From Allomuricauda sp. ARW1Y1 (GTDB taxonomy: Bacteria > Bacteroidota > Bacteroidia > Flavobacteriales > Flavobacteriaceae): a stretch of DNA of 64,000 nt. Below are positions 30,000-37,905 of this stretch, one piece after another (within the stretch, counting starts at the first letter, position 1; each line of letters begins with the position of its first letter). The translations under genes and the position numbers were made by a program. The DNA is taken from positions 310,001 to 374,000 of the forward strand of contig NZ_JACBZU010000003.1 of assembly GCF_013407935.1 (NCBI RefSeq), given 5' to 3'. A model generated the notes under the pieces. The model was given only the letters and a program-made list of their open reading frames with translations, had not been told where the DNA came from and did no database searches.

Positions 30000-30018
30000 G
30001 AGAAATGTTCCGTTTCTC
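30000..30018 (-). terminator. weak hairpin downstream of the excisionase-like gene
   Basis: GAGAAA (30000-30005) pairs with TTTCTC (30013-30018). It lies 24 bases after the stop of the gene at 30042, but the T tail on the minus strand is poor. Confidence 0.3.
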
Positions 30019-30041
30019 TCTTTTCTCCCTATCCATAAAAA

Positions 30042-30329
30042 TCATTTTCTGTTTTTAAGACTATACTGAAGAGCTTCGTTTTCCATTTCAGCTTTGGATT
30101 TTCTCCTGTTCTGCAACAACCAAATATTAATCTTCTTCTTTTCAAAGAATATCATTTTACCATTGGGTTTTGAATGTGGAATTTGTCTTCTGGAGGTAAG
30201 CTTGTACAAGAAGCTTCGTGAAACTCCCATATAATCGCAAGCCTCCTCAAAAGTCAACACGTCCTTGCTATTGGTCAATAACCTTTCTATACGGTCGAGT
30301 CGTTCTTCGATCTTCAAATAATCCATCAT
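30042..30329 (-). CDS. excisionase-like helix-turn-helix protein
   Basis: 95 residues: an N-terminal coiled segment (KIEERLDRIERLL), then a winged MerR/excisionase-type helix-turn-helix (about 24-75, LTFEEACDYMGVSRSFLYKL, then IPHSKPNGKMIFFEKK). This small family supplies the Xis function in Bacteroidota integrative elements, bending DNA at attachment sites, or acts as a regulator. It sits between oriT and the membrane protein gene. Pairing with the tyrosine recombinase at 49 kb is inferred from shared island membership. Confidence 0.8.
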   Translation of the reverse strand: MMDYLKIEERLDRIERLLTNSKDVLTFEEACDYMGVSRSFLYKLTSRRQIPHSKPNGKMIFFEKKKINIWLLQNRRKSKAEMENEALQYSLKNRK

Positions 30330-30470
30330 CTTTGATTTTAAGGTTTAACAATGGACAAAAGCTTTTGTTCTTTTTAATAGAATTCTTTCAGCAAACTAGC
30401 ATAGGAAACAATAGGAAAGGCTTGCATTGCATGTGGTGCAAGCAAAAAAGAGGACAATGCAAGCAGATTT

Positions 30471-31187
30471 TTAGGAAAATGGGGTAAAAACGGCTTCCAA
30501 TTCCTCGTTTCTTTTGGAAACCCTGTTTCTGGTCAGGGCGTTTCTAACGGTATTGTAGTTATATCGTCGCCCATCCTCGCGTCTCAGCAAATCGGAGTTT
30601 TTGATGAAATCAATAAGCTGCAAATCATTCTTGGGAAAGGTCAACTTGAACAGTTCATAAAACTCTTTACAAGCAGGGTTCTTTAATCTCAGATGAATCT
30701 TCGCATCATGTTCGTCCCAATTCTTTAAAAAGCATTTTATGAAATTGTCTTTTGATGTCTTATCCATAACAACCATATCATAGCGAATCATGTTGTCGTA
30801 AAGCTTCCCCAATTGGGCTTCACTGATTGAAATATTGAAATTTCTGGAGGATTTTAGTTTTTCTTTGATTTTAGGAATGAATACCTTCTTGAATCTTTTT
30901 GTCCAGGTCACTTGTGTCATGAATATTCCTCCTAAAAAAAGAAAGCAGCCAGCAACTAAGTAAAAAGTAGCAAACCGCCCTGGATGATCCAGGATTGCAT
31001 TGAAACCCAACTGCATATTGAGTAGACCTATGGCATAGAACACCAATCTGGGCTTTTCCACATATTTGTCCCATTTGAAAGGTTCATTGAACATAAACCG
31101 CATGAGGAGTACCAGATATGGTGCTATAATCCTGATTGCAACATAAGCAAAGCAGGCGAGCATGATATACTTTAGAATGGGCAGCAT
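30471..31187 (-). CDS. mobile-element membrane protein with RteC-like C-terminus
   Basis: 238 residues with three or four N-terminal hydrophobic segments (about 5-100) and a cytoplasmic C-terminal domain (about 110-238). The end, with LIDFIKNSDLLRREDGRRYN and NTVRNALTRNR, recalls the C-terminus of RteC-type regulators of Bacteroides conjugative transposons, but the match is from memory and the membrane half is not RteC-like. GAGGAG directly precedes the ATG. A regulatory or transfer role is plausible but unproven. Confidence 0.6.
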   Translation of the reverse strand: MLPILKYIMLACFAYVAIRIIAPYLVLLMRFMFNEPFKWDKYVEKPRLVFYAIGLLNMQLGFNAILDHPGRFATFYLVAGCFLFLGGIFMTQVTWTKRFKKVFIPKIKEKLKSSRNFNISISEAQLGKLYDNMIRYDMVVMDKTSKDNFIKCFLKNWDEHDAKIHLRLKNPACKEFYELFKLTFPKNDLQLIDFIKNSDLLRREDGRRYNYNTVRNALTRNRVSKRNEELEAVFTPFS

Positions 31188-31297
31188 CTCCTCAATTTAA
31201 CATTTTTTCCTGTGGAAAGCCACAGTATGGGATGTAATGCCGCTTTTTACGACCACGTTCTTGTAAGATGTACTTTGTGGGTAGGGAAATGAAAGGT

Positions 31298-31368
31298 CAA
31301 GCGGTCTTTCCACCGCTTGTGCTTTCTCGCGGCTCTGAGGGTGTCGGAAAACCGAAAGGTTTTGCGAC
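31298..31368. ncRNA. tandem perfect hairpins, candidate structured RNA
   Basis: CAAGCGGT (31298-31305) pairs with ACCGCTTG (31312-31319). A second hairpin pairs GTCG and AAAACC (31343-31353) with GGTTTT and CGAC (31358-31368) around a GAAA tetraloop, with one G/G mismatch. No coding frame explains them. They may be a regulatory RNA of the mobilization module; the strand is unknown. Confidence 0.4.
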
Positions 31369-31412
31369 TTCCGCCTTTAGGTTTGTACTATAAATATTTG
31401 TGTTAATTTTTG

Positions 31413-31560
31413 AGAAAAGAAAGGGGTGAACTATGACTTCCGCTGGTCTATAGAACCAACCCCTGTATTAGTCCCCTTTCTTACTCTCAGTTGCTTATGT
31501 GCCATTTAGAATAGTAGTCTTTTAGGACTTTTAAAGGTCTTAGTAAAAGCAACTTCTTTA
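31413..31560 (+). ncRNA. candidate IS110 bridge RNA
   Basis: AAGAAAGGGG (31417-31426) pairs perfectly with CCCCTTTCTT (31473-31482), enclosing a 46-base region with a smaller stem (GGT..ACC, about 31445-31457) that could be a target or donor loop. A further stem-forming stretch (GACTTTTAAAGGTC, about 31527-31540) follows before the transposase start at 31580. A near-consensus -7 box (AATATTTG, 31393-31400) would start transcription close to the stem. IS110 bridge RNAs are known to come from this position; the assignment here is inference. Confidence 0.45.
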
Positions 31561-31579
31561 TTAATCTAAATACCAAATT

Positions 31580-32578
31580 ATGAAATTCAAAGACGCTATT
31601 GGAATCGATGTTTCAAAAAATACCATCGATGTATTTATTCACGGACCAAAACTGACACAGCAATTCGAGAACGATCTCAAAGGATTCAAAAAAATGTACA
31701 AGTGGGCAACGTCCCATTATTCGGGAGATGATTTTGACCACGTTATTTTTTGTTTTGAATATACGGGCATTTATTCTACACCCTTGTCAATCTTTCTGGA
31801 CGACCTGAAACAAGCATTTATCCTGGTCGCACCACTGCAGATTAAAAAGTCGATGGGAATGGTAAGGGGCAAAAACGATAAGGTCGATGCCTATAGAATC
31901 GCAGAATATGCCTATTTGAGAAGGGATTTGATAAAACCGACCAAAATACCCTCCAAAAATATCATGAAACTTCAAAAGCTGATATCGTTAAGGGAAAAAC
32001 TTGTGAAGCAAAGAGCGGGATTCTCAGCAGATTTAAAAGAATATCGAACAGTTCTTGGCAAAGAAAGACATGGACCTATCATCAATGTCCAAAACAAGAT
32101 GCTAAATTATTTGGCCAAACAGATCAAGGCGATCGAGCAAGAATTGAAAGAGCTCATTAAAAATGACGAGCACATCAATAAGATTTACAAATTGGTAACT
32201 TCCGTGGATGGAATTGGTCTTATACTGGCCGTCAACCTGATAGTTACTACCAACTGCTTTATGAACTTTGACTGTGCACGTAAATATGCCTGCTATGCAG
32301 GTATTGCCCCGTTCGAAAAACAGTCCGGAACTTCGTTGAGATCCAAATCAAAAGTAAGCCACACTGCGAACAAGAACATGAAGTCCCTCCTAACTTTGGC
32401 CGCATTCTCGGCAATCCAGAAAAACTCGGAACTTAAAAATTATTATAGAAACAGGTTGGAAAAAGGAAAAAGCAAGATGGGTACAATCAACATTATCCGC
32501 AACAAAATTGTGCACCGTGTCTTTGCCGTTGTCAAAAGGCAAACACCATATGTGAACGTACATGCATTCGCAAACTGA
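31580..32578 (+). CDS. IS110-family transposase (DEDD recombinase)
   Basis: 332 residues, full length for the family. The N-terminal RuvC-like DEDD domain has D10 (GIDVSK), E60 (CFEYTG), D100 and D103 (GKNDKVDAYR). The C-terminal Tnp domain includes the helix-hairpin-helix-like SVDGIGLILAVNLI and the block CYAGIAPFEKQSGTS, which holds the nucleophilic serine region. A coiled coil (about 140-205) joins them. The gene is intact, so the element may still be active. It is guided by a bridge RNA in known members. Confidence 0.93.
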   Translation: MKFKDAIGIDVSKNTIDVFIHGPKLTQQFENDLKGFKKMYKWATSHYSGDDFDHVIFCFEYTGIYSTPLSIFLDDLKQAFILVAPLQIKKSMGMVRGKNDKVDAYRIAEYAYLRRDLIKPTKIPSKNIMKLQKLISLREKLVKQRAGFSADLKEYRTVLGKERHGPIINVQNKMLNYLAKQIKAIEQELKELIKNDEHINKIYKLVTSVDGIGLILAVNLIVTTNCFMNFDCARKYACYAGIAPFEKQSGTSLRSKSKVSHTANKNMKSLLTLAAFSAIQKNSELKNYYRNRLEKGKSKMGTINIIRNKIVHRVFAVVKRQTPYVNVHAFAN

Positions 32579-32898
32579 ATTTTAACATTTTAAGTTTGGT
32601 TTTACCTTAGAATACAGGGACATAGGACTGAACATAAAAAGAACTTTGTGTGCTCTCCTCGAAAAAATAGTGTCCCAAATTGTTCGTTTTACAATACTCT
32701 AGAAAACATCAAGTTCGAATCAATAACAGGTTTTTTTTTCGATAAGTCTTGATGAATTAACTGGTACTCTAAACAAAGTTGTGCCAAATCAACTCATAAA
32801 TTGTTCATAGCATGTTTTGTTCACAACACATTTTGATTGAAAAAAATTGATTCCTATTCTTATATTTAAACAAACACTTCTATTGAATAAACCAAGAA
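32579..32898. other. gap between IS110 and the redox cargo, with a candidate promoter
   Basis: 320 bases with no supportable gene. It must hold the IS110 right end. A near-consensus -7 box (TATATTTA, 32862-32869) with a TTG at 32838-32840 is the best promoter candidate for the rpiA-araC operon, 30 bases before its ATG. Confidence 0.45.
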
Positions 32899-33576
32899 AT
32901 GAACTTCGAAACCGAAAAAAGATTGGCTGCATCAGAAGCTGTAAAACTAATCGAAGATGAAATGACCGTCGGGCTAGGTTCGGGGTCCACATCGGCGTAT
33001 ATGATTCGAATGCTCGGAGAGAAAGTTGCAAATGGTTTGAAGATCAGGGGTGTGCCCTCATCGGAGAGAACGGCTGCATTGGCACGTGAGAAGGGCATTC
33101 CCCTAATCTCTTTGGACGATGCTAAAAAAATCGACATCAATCTGGACGGGGCAGATGAATTCGACCCCCAAATGCGATTGATCAAGGGCGGTGGCGGAGC
33201 ATTGTTGCGTGAGAAAATCATCGCCCATAATTCAAAGGTCAACATTATTATTACCGATTCGAGCAAGCAGGTCGAACGGTTGGGTAAGTTTAAACTGCCA
33301 GTGGAGACTATTCCTTTCGCAACCAAGAAGATTATCAGCAAATTGGAGGATATGGGCTTAAAACCGATACCTAGAAAAGCCAACGGAGCACTTTACGTTA
33401 CTGATGAAAACAACTATATTGTTGATATTGACATCTGGGAACATAATGATTTGGAAATGTTGGAGTATAATCTAATACGAATTCCCGGAATTGTGGAGAC
33501 AGGACTTTTTCTAAATACTGCGGATATGATTATCATGGGTAAAGGTGATGCAGTAACCGTGTTTCAAAAAAAATAA
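32899..33576 (+). CDS. rpiA: ribose-5-phosphate isomerase A
   Basis: 225 residues, the usual length. The substrate loop GLGSGSTS (25-32), the active-site NLDGADE and the KGGGGALLREK loop are all present. It interconverts ribose 5-phosphate and ribulose 5-phosphate in the pentose phosphate pathway. As the first gene of the island cargo it is probably an extra copy that supports NADPH supply under oxidative stress (inference). The araC gene follows after 2 bases, so they form an operon. Confidence 0.93.
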   Translation: MNFETEKRLAASEAVKLIEDEMTVGLGSGSTSAYMIRMLGEKVANGLKIRGVPSSERTAALAREKGIPLISLDDAKKIDINLDGADEFDPQMRLIKGGGGALLREKIIAHNSKVNIIITDSSKQVERLGKFKLPVETIPFATKKIISKLEDMGLKPIPRKANGALYVTDENNYIVDIDIWEHNDLEMLEYNLIRIPGIVETGLFLNTADMIIMGKGDAVTVFQKK

Positions 33577-33578
33577 AA

Positions 33579-34427
33579 ATGAGATTTCAATATAAAGGAA
33601 GCAACGAAGGAAGTTTCGACCTGATAGATACTTCGGAACAAAAGTTCAGTGCCAACGAACTCAAGAAAGATTGTTATAAAATCGTCTGGGCACGTAAAGA
33701 TAGTATCTCACTTGGTGTGGACGGATATCGGGTATTGCTCAAGGAAAACCACCTTTTATTCGCCTCTTCATTGAACCGCCTCGATTTTGAGGTCGAGAAC
33801 AAAGACGTGCTCCTCTATGCCTTCAACCGAGAGTTTTATTGCATTAGGGACCATGATTCAGAGGTTTCCTGCAACGGTTTTTTGTTTTTGGGCACCTCAT
33901 CTCCCTTGGTTGTCGAATTGACAGAGAAAGAGCTTAAGAGTTTCAATCTGTTGTACGAGTTCTTTGTAGAAGAATTTGAAAACAATAAAGACCATATACA
34001 GGGCGAAATGTTGTTGGTCTTGCTCAAAAGATTGCTGATAATGTCCGTTCGGATTGCAAGAAAAGTATTGCCCGACGAAGATATGCCACAATTAAAGCTC
34101 GATGCCATTCGCCGATTCAAGTTGTTGGTCGAAATGCACTTTAGGGAAAAGCACAAGGTTCAGGAATACGCTGAACTCATGCATGTGACCCCGAAATCGA
34201 TTTCCAATCTGTTTGCCCGTTATTTCCATAAAACGCCTCTTCAGCTCATCAATGAACGCATTATTTTGGAGAGCAAAAGGCTATTGGAGTTTTCCGACAG
34301 CAATGTCAACGAAATTGCCTATGCACTGGGATTCAACGAAATCTCACATTTTTCTAAGTTTTTCAAGACACATACAGGAGTATCGCCCAAGGAATATTTG
34401 AGGGGACTCAGCGCAGAAAACAGCTAG
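33579..34427 (+). CDS. AraC-family transcriptional regulator
   Basis: 282 residues. The N-terminal half (about 1-170) is a cupin-like sensor region of the short Bacteroidota type. The C-terminal AraC domain (about 180-280) has two helix-turn-helix units: VQEYAELMHVTPKSISNLF and, later, NEIAYALGFNEISHFSKFFK followed by TGVSPKEYLR. It is the only obvious regulator in the cargo and precedes msrB, whose promoter has a good -7 box but no -33 box, as expected of an activator-dependent promoter. The effector is unknown; an electrophile or oxidant is inferred. Confidence 0.9.
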   Translation: MRFQYKGSNEGSFDLIDTSEQKFSANELKKDCYKIVWARKDSISLGVDGYRVLLKENHLLFASSLNRLDFEVENKDVLLYAFNREFYCIRDHDSEVSCNGFLFLGTSSPLVVELTEKELKSFNLLYEFFVEEFENNKDHIQGEMLLVLLKRLLIMSVRIARKVLPDEDMPQLKLDAIRRFKLLVEMHFREKHKVQEYAELMHVTPKSISNLFARYFHKTPLQLINERIILESKRLLEFSDSNVNEIAYALGFNEISHFSKFFKTHTGVSPKEYLRGLSAENS

Positions 34428-34499
34428 TCAATTTGGCATTTGAGCAAAATATACAAATGGCAATGATAAATCCGTAATAAGCTAAGCGGTATTGTGTCT

Positions 34500-34507
34500 T
34501 AATTTTG
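34500..34507 (+). promoter_or_regulatory. -7 promoter element of msrB, no -33 partner
   Basis: TAATTTTG matches TAnnTTTG exactly, 24 bases before the msrB ATG. No TTG occurs 17-21 bases upstream, where CGTAATAAGCTAAGCGG stands instead, so an activator such as the adjacent AraC protein may be required. Confidence 0.5.
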
Positions 34508-34531
34508 TACCAAACAAAAGGAGGAAAGGAT

Positions 34532-35020
34532 ATGAACAACAATAAGGATAAGAATATGCTGAATTGGGCCGATGTCATTCATTTTGCGACAAAAGGGAAT
34601 CCAGAGCCTGATAGAAGGGTCGAAAAAACCGAGGCGGAATGGAAAGAAATCCTGACACCAGAACAATTCAGGATCACCCGTTTAAAAGGTACGGAAGCAC
34701 CCCATTCAGGTGCATTGTGTAGTATTTACGAAGCGGGCAAATACAATTGCGTGTGCTGTGATACTCCTTTGTTCGATTCAACGATAAAGTTTAATTCGGG
34801 TACTGGTTGGCCAAGTTTTACCCAACCTATCAAAGAAAATGCCATTAAATACGAAAAAGATACGTCGTTCGGCATGGTGCGGGTAGAGGTCATGTGCAAC
34901 ACTTGCGATGCACACCAAGGACACGTTTTCCCTGATGGACCGGAGCCCAGTGGACTGCGGTACTGTATCAACAGTGAGGCACTCACTTTGCAAGAAGATA
35001 AAGAAGAGGCTAACAGTTAA
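34532..35020 (+). CDS. msrB: methionine-(R)-sulfoxide reductase B
   Basis: 162 residues from the ATG at 34532, chosen because AGGAGG stands 7 bases before it; an upstream TTG at 34505 lies inside the promoter. Catalytic C145 is in RYCINS, and the zinc ligands are CVCC (C73, C76) and CNTC (C122, C125). GTGWPSF is the family core. It repairs the R form of oxidised methionine using thioredoxin. With the S-specific MsrA encoded 18 bases downstream, both isomers are covered. Confidence 0.94.
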   Translation: MNNNKDKNMLNWADVIHFATKGNPEPDRRVEKTEAEWKEILTPEQFRITRLKGTEAPHSGALCSIYEAGKYNCVCCDTPLFDSTIKFNSGTGWPSFTQPIKENAIKYEKDTSFGMVRVEVMCNTCDAHQGHVFPDGPEPSGLRYCINSEALTLQEDKEEANS

Positions 35021-35038
35021 TAAAAGAAAGGTAATAAA

Positions 35039-35569
35039 ATGGAAGTAATGACCGTAGGAGGTGGCTGCTTCTGGTGTGTAGAAGCCATCTTTCAACAAGT
35101 AAAAGGAGTTGAAAAAGTAGTATCTGGGTATAGCGGAGGCGATTGTCCCGGTCACCCGACGTACAGAGAAATTTGCTCTGGCCGAACCGGACATGCAGAA
35201 GTGGTCAAGGTCACCTTTGATCCCAAAGTGATCAGCTACGAAGAGTTACTTGTCATTTTTATGACCACACATGATCCTACTACGCTCAACAAACAAGGGG
35301 CTGATATGGGTACGCAATACAGGTCGGTCGTCTATTATCACAATGACGAACAAAAAGAGATTATTGATCAAGTAATCAAACAGTTGAACCCTTATTTTGA
35401 TAATAAAATCGTGACCGAAGTGAGCCCTGCGGAAATATTTTATGCCGCTGAGGACTATCATCAAAATTACTACAATGAAAATAGCAGCCAAGGGTATTGT
35501 AGCTTAGTGATTACGCCGAAGCTGAACAAACTGCGAAAGATGTATGCCGATAAATTAAAGGCTGCTTAG
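35039..35569 (+). CDS. msrA: methionine-(S)-sulfoxide reductase A, copy 1
   Basis: 176 residues. Catalytic C10 is in GGCFWC, the substrate motifs GYSGG and TGHAEVV are intact, and AAEDYHQNYY supplies the conserved Asp and Tyr. It repairs the S form of methionine sulfoxide. Of the three MsrA proteins in the cargo this one is fully canonical and is paired with msrB in a single transcript. A second Cys in GCFWC and a CSGRTG Cys may act as resolving thiols. Confidence 0.95.
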   Translation: MEVMTVGGGCFWCVEAIFQQVKGVEKVVSGYSGGDCPGHPTYREICSGRTGHAEVVKVTFDPKVISYEELLVIFMTTHDPTTLNKQGADMGTQYRSVVYYHNDEQKEIIDQVIKQLNPYFDNKIVTEVSPAEIFYAAEDYHQNYYNENSSQGYCSLVITPKLNKLRKMYADKLKAA

Positions 35570-35615
35570 AGAATGTTCTGAAATTTATGATAAGAGTTTT
35601 TATAGGTCATTTTGG

Positions 35616-35685
35616 ATGCACTTCTAGGCAAAATTTTCGAGCATAGCCATAGCTACGGTCTAAAATTTTAACGACGAAGGGCACA
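35616..35685. repeat. imperfect palindromic unit, MITE- or REP-like
   Basis: The left arm (TGCACTTCTAGGCAAAATTTT) and the inverted right arm share TGC-CTTC and AAAATTTT blocks with a CATAGCCATAGC core in the middle. The whole can fold into one long hairpin of about 70 bases. Nothing else in the window matches it, so being part of a dispersed family is a guess. Confidence 0.5.
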
Positions 35686-35776
35686 AAAAGGGGCATAAAA
35701 GAATAGTCAATAAATATCAAAACATTCTCTCAATTCTCCGAGAACTTTATAGTATTGAAGTTCCCCCATTATATAG

Positions 35777-35808
35777 CCTGCAAAGGGGTGTGACCCACCC
35801 CTCGCAGG
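35777..35808 (+). promoter_or_regulatory. strong leader stem-loop before the redoxin operon
   Basis: CCTGC/GCAGG and AGGGGTG/CACCCCT form a two-part stem with a small internal loop and a 5-base apex. There is no T tail, so it may be an mRNA-stabilising or processing element rather than a terminator. Confidence 0.45.
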
Positions 35809-35899
35809 TCACTTAAAAACAACAATGAGAATTTTAATAAGTCCCGTGGTGTTCTGGGTGTTCTTTGCCCAGACCCAAGACAAAAGAAAGAAAATAAAA

Positions 35900-36388
35900 A
35901 TGAACAAAACAGTTGAAAATAAAGTATTCAAGGCTCCTGAGTTTGATGTAAAGGAATGGATCGATGCCAATGGCGACAAAACGGATCAGATCAAACTGTC
36001 CGATTTTGATGGTAAGTTCAAAGTGGTGTACTGTTTTCAAAGCTGGTGCCCCGGTTGCCACAGCAAAGGGCTACCGGATTTAAAGAAAATGGTCGAGGCT
36101 TTGGAAGGGAATGATAAAGTCGCCTTTTTGGCGGTACAAACGGTATTTGAAGGCCATCATGCCAATACCTATGAAAATATGATCGAGACGCAAAAACAGT
36201 ACGGGCTTAAAATTCCCTTTGGCCATGATGCCGGAGATGACGGCGAATCCAGATCGAACATCATGACCAATTACCGTACGGGGGGTACCCCATGGTTCAT
36301 TTTGATCGATCAAAACAACAATGTGGTGTTCGCCGATTTTCATTTGAACGCCGATGCCGCGATTCAGGTCTTGAAAAGCGTTGAATAA
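35900..36388 (+). CDS. thioredoxin-fold redoxin (TlpA/AhpC-like)
   Basis: 162 residues from the ATG at 35900, which is better supported than one 25 codons upstream. A redox-active CPGC (50-53) sits in FQSWCPGCHSKG, and the cis-proline loop is GGTPWF. No signal peptide with this start, so cytoplasmic. It could reduce disulfides, or recycle the Msr enzymes or a peroxidase. The next gene begins on the base after its stop, so it is co-expressed with the glutaredoxin-acetyltransferase fusion. Confidence 0.85.
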   Translation: MNKTVENKVFKAPEFDVKEWIDANGDKTDQIKLSDFDGKFKVVYCFQSWCPGCHSKGLPDLKKMVEALEGNDKVAFLAVQTVFEGHHANTYENMIETQKQYGLKIPFGHDAGDDGESRSNIMTNYRTGGTPWFILIDQNNNVVFADFHLNADAAIQVLKSVE

Positions 36389-36922
36389 ATGTTGCGAAAC
36401 GTTCCTGAAATAAAACTGTACGGGGCAGATGGCTGTCACAAGACACGCTATTACCAGTTGGTGCTTGAAAGCACCCGTCTGCCCTTTGCATTTTTGGATG
36501 TCGAAGCCGATGAGGGTCATGCGAGTGAACTTCGAAGCCTTTACACCAACGGAAAGTTGAACTTCCCGACGATAACCATTGGCAGAAAAAAGTTAAGAAA
36601 TCCGTATAAAGATGAGCTGTTTAAATGGCTCCATAAATTGATACCGAGTATGCTGGAAATAAAACACGATAAAGAAGCCCAAAAGTTCACTATGGATATT
36701 AATGGGGAAGAAGCAAGGGTAGAGTACAATTTGCGCGATGGCAAAATGTACCTCGTACATTCTGAGGTGCCTTATCAATTGAGAGGGCGCGGCATAGGTA
36801 AAGAGCTGGTGCTAAAGACTTTTGAAAAATTGACGGAAGAAGGATATAAAGCCGTTGCGATATGTACCTATATCAAGGCCATAAAGAACCGGGACCCAAA
36901 ATGGAAAGAAATAATCGAATAA
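36389..36922 (+). CDS. glutaredoxin-like / NATD1-type acetyltransferase fusion
   Basis: 177 residues. The N-terminal half (about 5-90) looks like a glutaredoxin with a single active Cys (C16, GADGCHKTRYY) and a FPTITIG cis-proline loop. The C-terminal half (about 95-177) is a short GNAT of the NATD1 type: RVEYNLRDGKMYLVHSEVP, the acetyl-CoA loop QLRGRGIGKELV, and the terminal CTYIKAIKNRDPKW. The fusion suggests a thiol-regulated acetyl transfer or a glutathione-like substrate. I do not know a characterised protein of this layout. Confidence 0.8.
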   Translation: MLRNVPEIKLYGADGCHKTRYYQLVLESTRLPFAFLDVEADEGHASELRSLYTNGKLNFPTITIGRKKLRNPYKDELFKWLHKLIPSMLEIKHDKEAQKFTMDINGEEARVEYNLRDGKMYLVHSEVPYQLRGRGIGKELVLKTFEKLTEEGYKAVAICTYIKAIKNRDPKWKEIIE

Positions 36923-36942
36923 AAAAGAAAGGAAAATAAATC

Positions 36943-37818
36943 ATGAAAAAGTTGGATGATTCAAGTATAAAAGCATTGATAAGCCTGTTGGAAGACCCAA
37001 GCGAAATCATCTATAACGAAATTTACCAGACGATTGTGTTTTTGGGAGCAGAAGGAATTCCACATCTACAGACGGCATTTGATGAGAGTGAAAGCGATTT
37101 GCAAAAAGAAAGGATAGCGCAAATTCTTGACGAATTGAAATTGGCTAAACTGAATGAAGATCTGAACAATTGGAAAGAGTTCCGTTCCGATGATTTGTTG
37201 GAAGGCCTATTGCTGATTGCCAAATACGGCTATCCGAATTTCGATGAAGCCGAAATCAAGAAGACCATAAATGATATGGTTGCCGTTTTGAAAGATGAAT
37301 TGGACGGAAAAACCGATGTGCAAATCGTACATCTATTGAACCAGACGATTTTGTTCGATTTTGGCTTTAACGGCAATACGCGTAACTATTCCGCGATCAA
37401 TAATTCATTTATAAACAAAGTCTTTGAAAACCGCATCAGTAACCCCATTGGGTTATCGGCCATTTACCTTTTGGTGGCAGAGCGTTTGAACATTCCGTTG
37501 GTGGGCATCAACTCTCCAGGGCATTTTATATTGGGCTACGTTAATGAGCATTTTACCAAAGAAGGTGTTACCGACGGTTCCGTGATGCGCAAAGTCGATT
37601 TTCTCGTGGATCCGTTCAACAATGGACTGATGATCAATAATAAGGATTTTGATGCCATGTTGTTGACCATTCCCTATGACCTAAAGGATAAAAACCTGTT
37701 GCCCGCAACCAATGTGGCCATCGTAAAAAGGGTCATGAACAATCTGATACACGCATTATTTACGACAGGAGAGAAAAGTACGGCCCAAGAACTTTTGGAC
37801 ATCAATGAAGCACTTTGA
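36943..37818 (+). CDS. SirB1/transglutaminase-like protein
   Basis: 291 residues. The N-terminal region (about 1-85) is helical and HEAT-like. The central part is the SirB1 N-terminal transglutaminase-like fold: NRISNPIGLSAIYLLVAERL followed by GINSPGHFILGY. The family's role is not settled; it is not known to be an active transglutaminase. It lies 20 bases after the glutaredoxin fusion and before selO, in the same direction. Confidence 0.82.
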   Translation: MKKLDDSSIKALISLLEDPSEIIYNEIYQTIVFLGAEGIPHLQTAFDESESDLQKERIAQILDELKLAKLNEDLNNWKEFRSDDLLEGLLLIAKYGYPNFDEAEIKKTINDMVAVLKDELDGKTDVQIVHLLNQTILFDFGFNGNTRNYSAINNSFINKVFENRISNPIGLSAIYLLVAERLNIPLVGINSPGHFILGYVNEHFTKEGVTDGSVMRKVDFLVDPFNNGLMINNKDFDAMLLTIPYDLKDKNLLPATNVAIVKRVMNNLIHALFTTGEKSTAQELLDINEAL

Positions 37819-37905
37819 GAAAAATGTACAAATCATCAGGTAGAATCGGTATGGGGAAATCCTGTTGGAGAACATAATTTTGAATAAAGAAGAAAGGAGT
37901 ACATT

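Larger units (their letters stand above)
31390..32600 (+). mobile_element. IS110-family insertion sequence (ends approximate)
   Basis: A complete IS110 transposase gene with a long non-coding leader, as expected for a family that carries a guide RNA in its left end. IS110 elements have no clear terminal inverted repeats, so the exact ends cannot be read; the limits given are estimates. It lies at the junction between the minus-strand mobilization module and the plus-strand redox cargo. Confidence 0.65.
35570..35899. other. gap with two hairpin structures between msrA and the redoxin gene
   Basis: 330 bases. The first half holds a long imperfect palindrome (35616-35685) and the second a very stable stem-loop (35777-35808), listed separately. 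In-frame codons from 35825 precede the chosen redoxin start, so the coding region could begin there. Confidence 0.6.
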
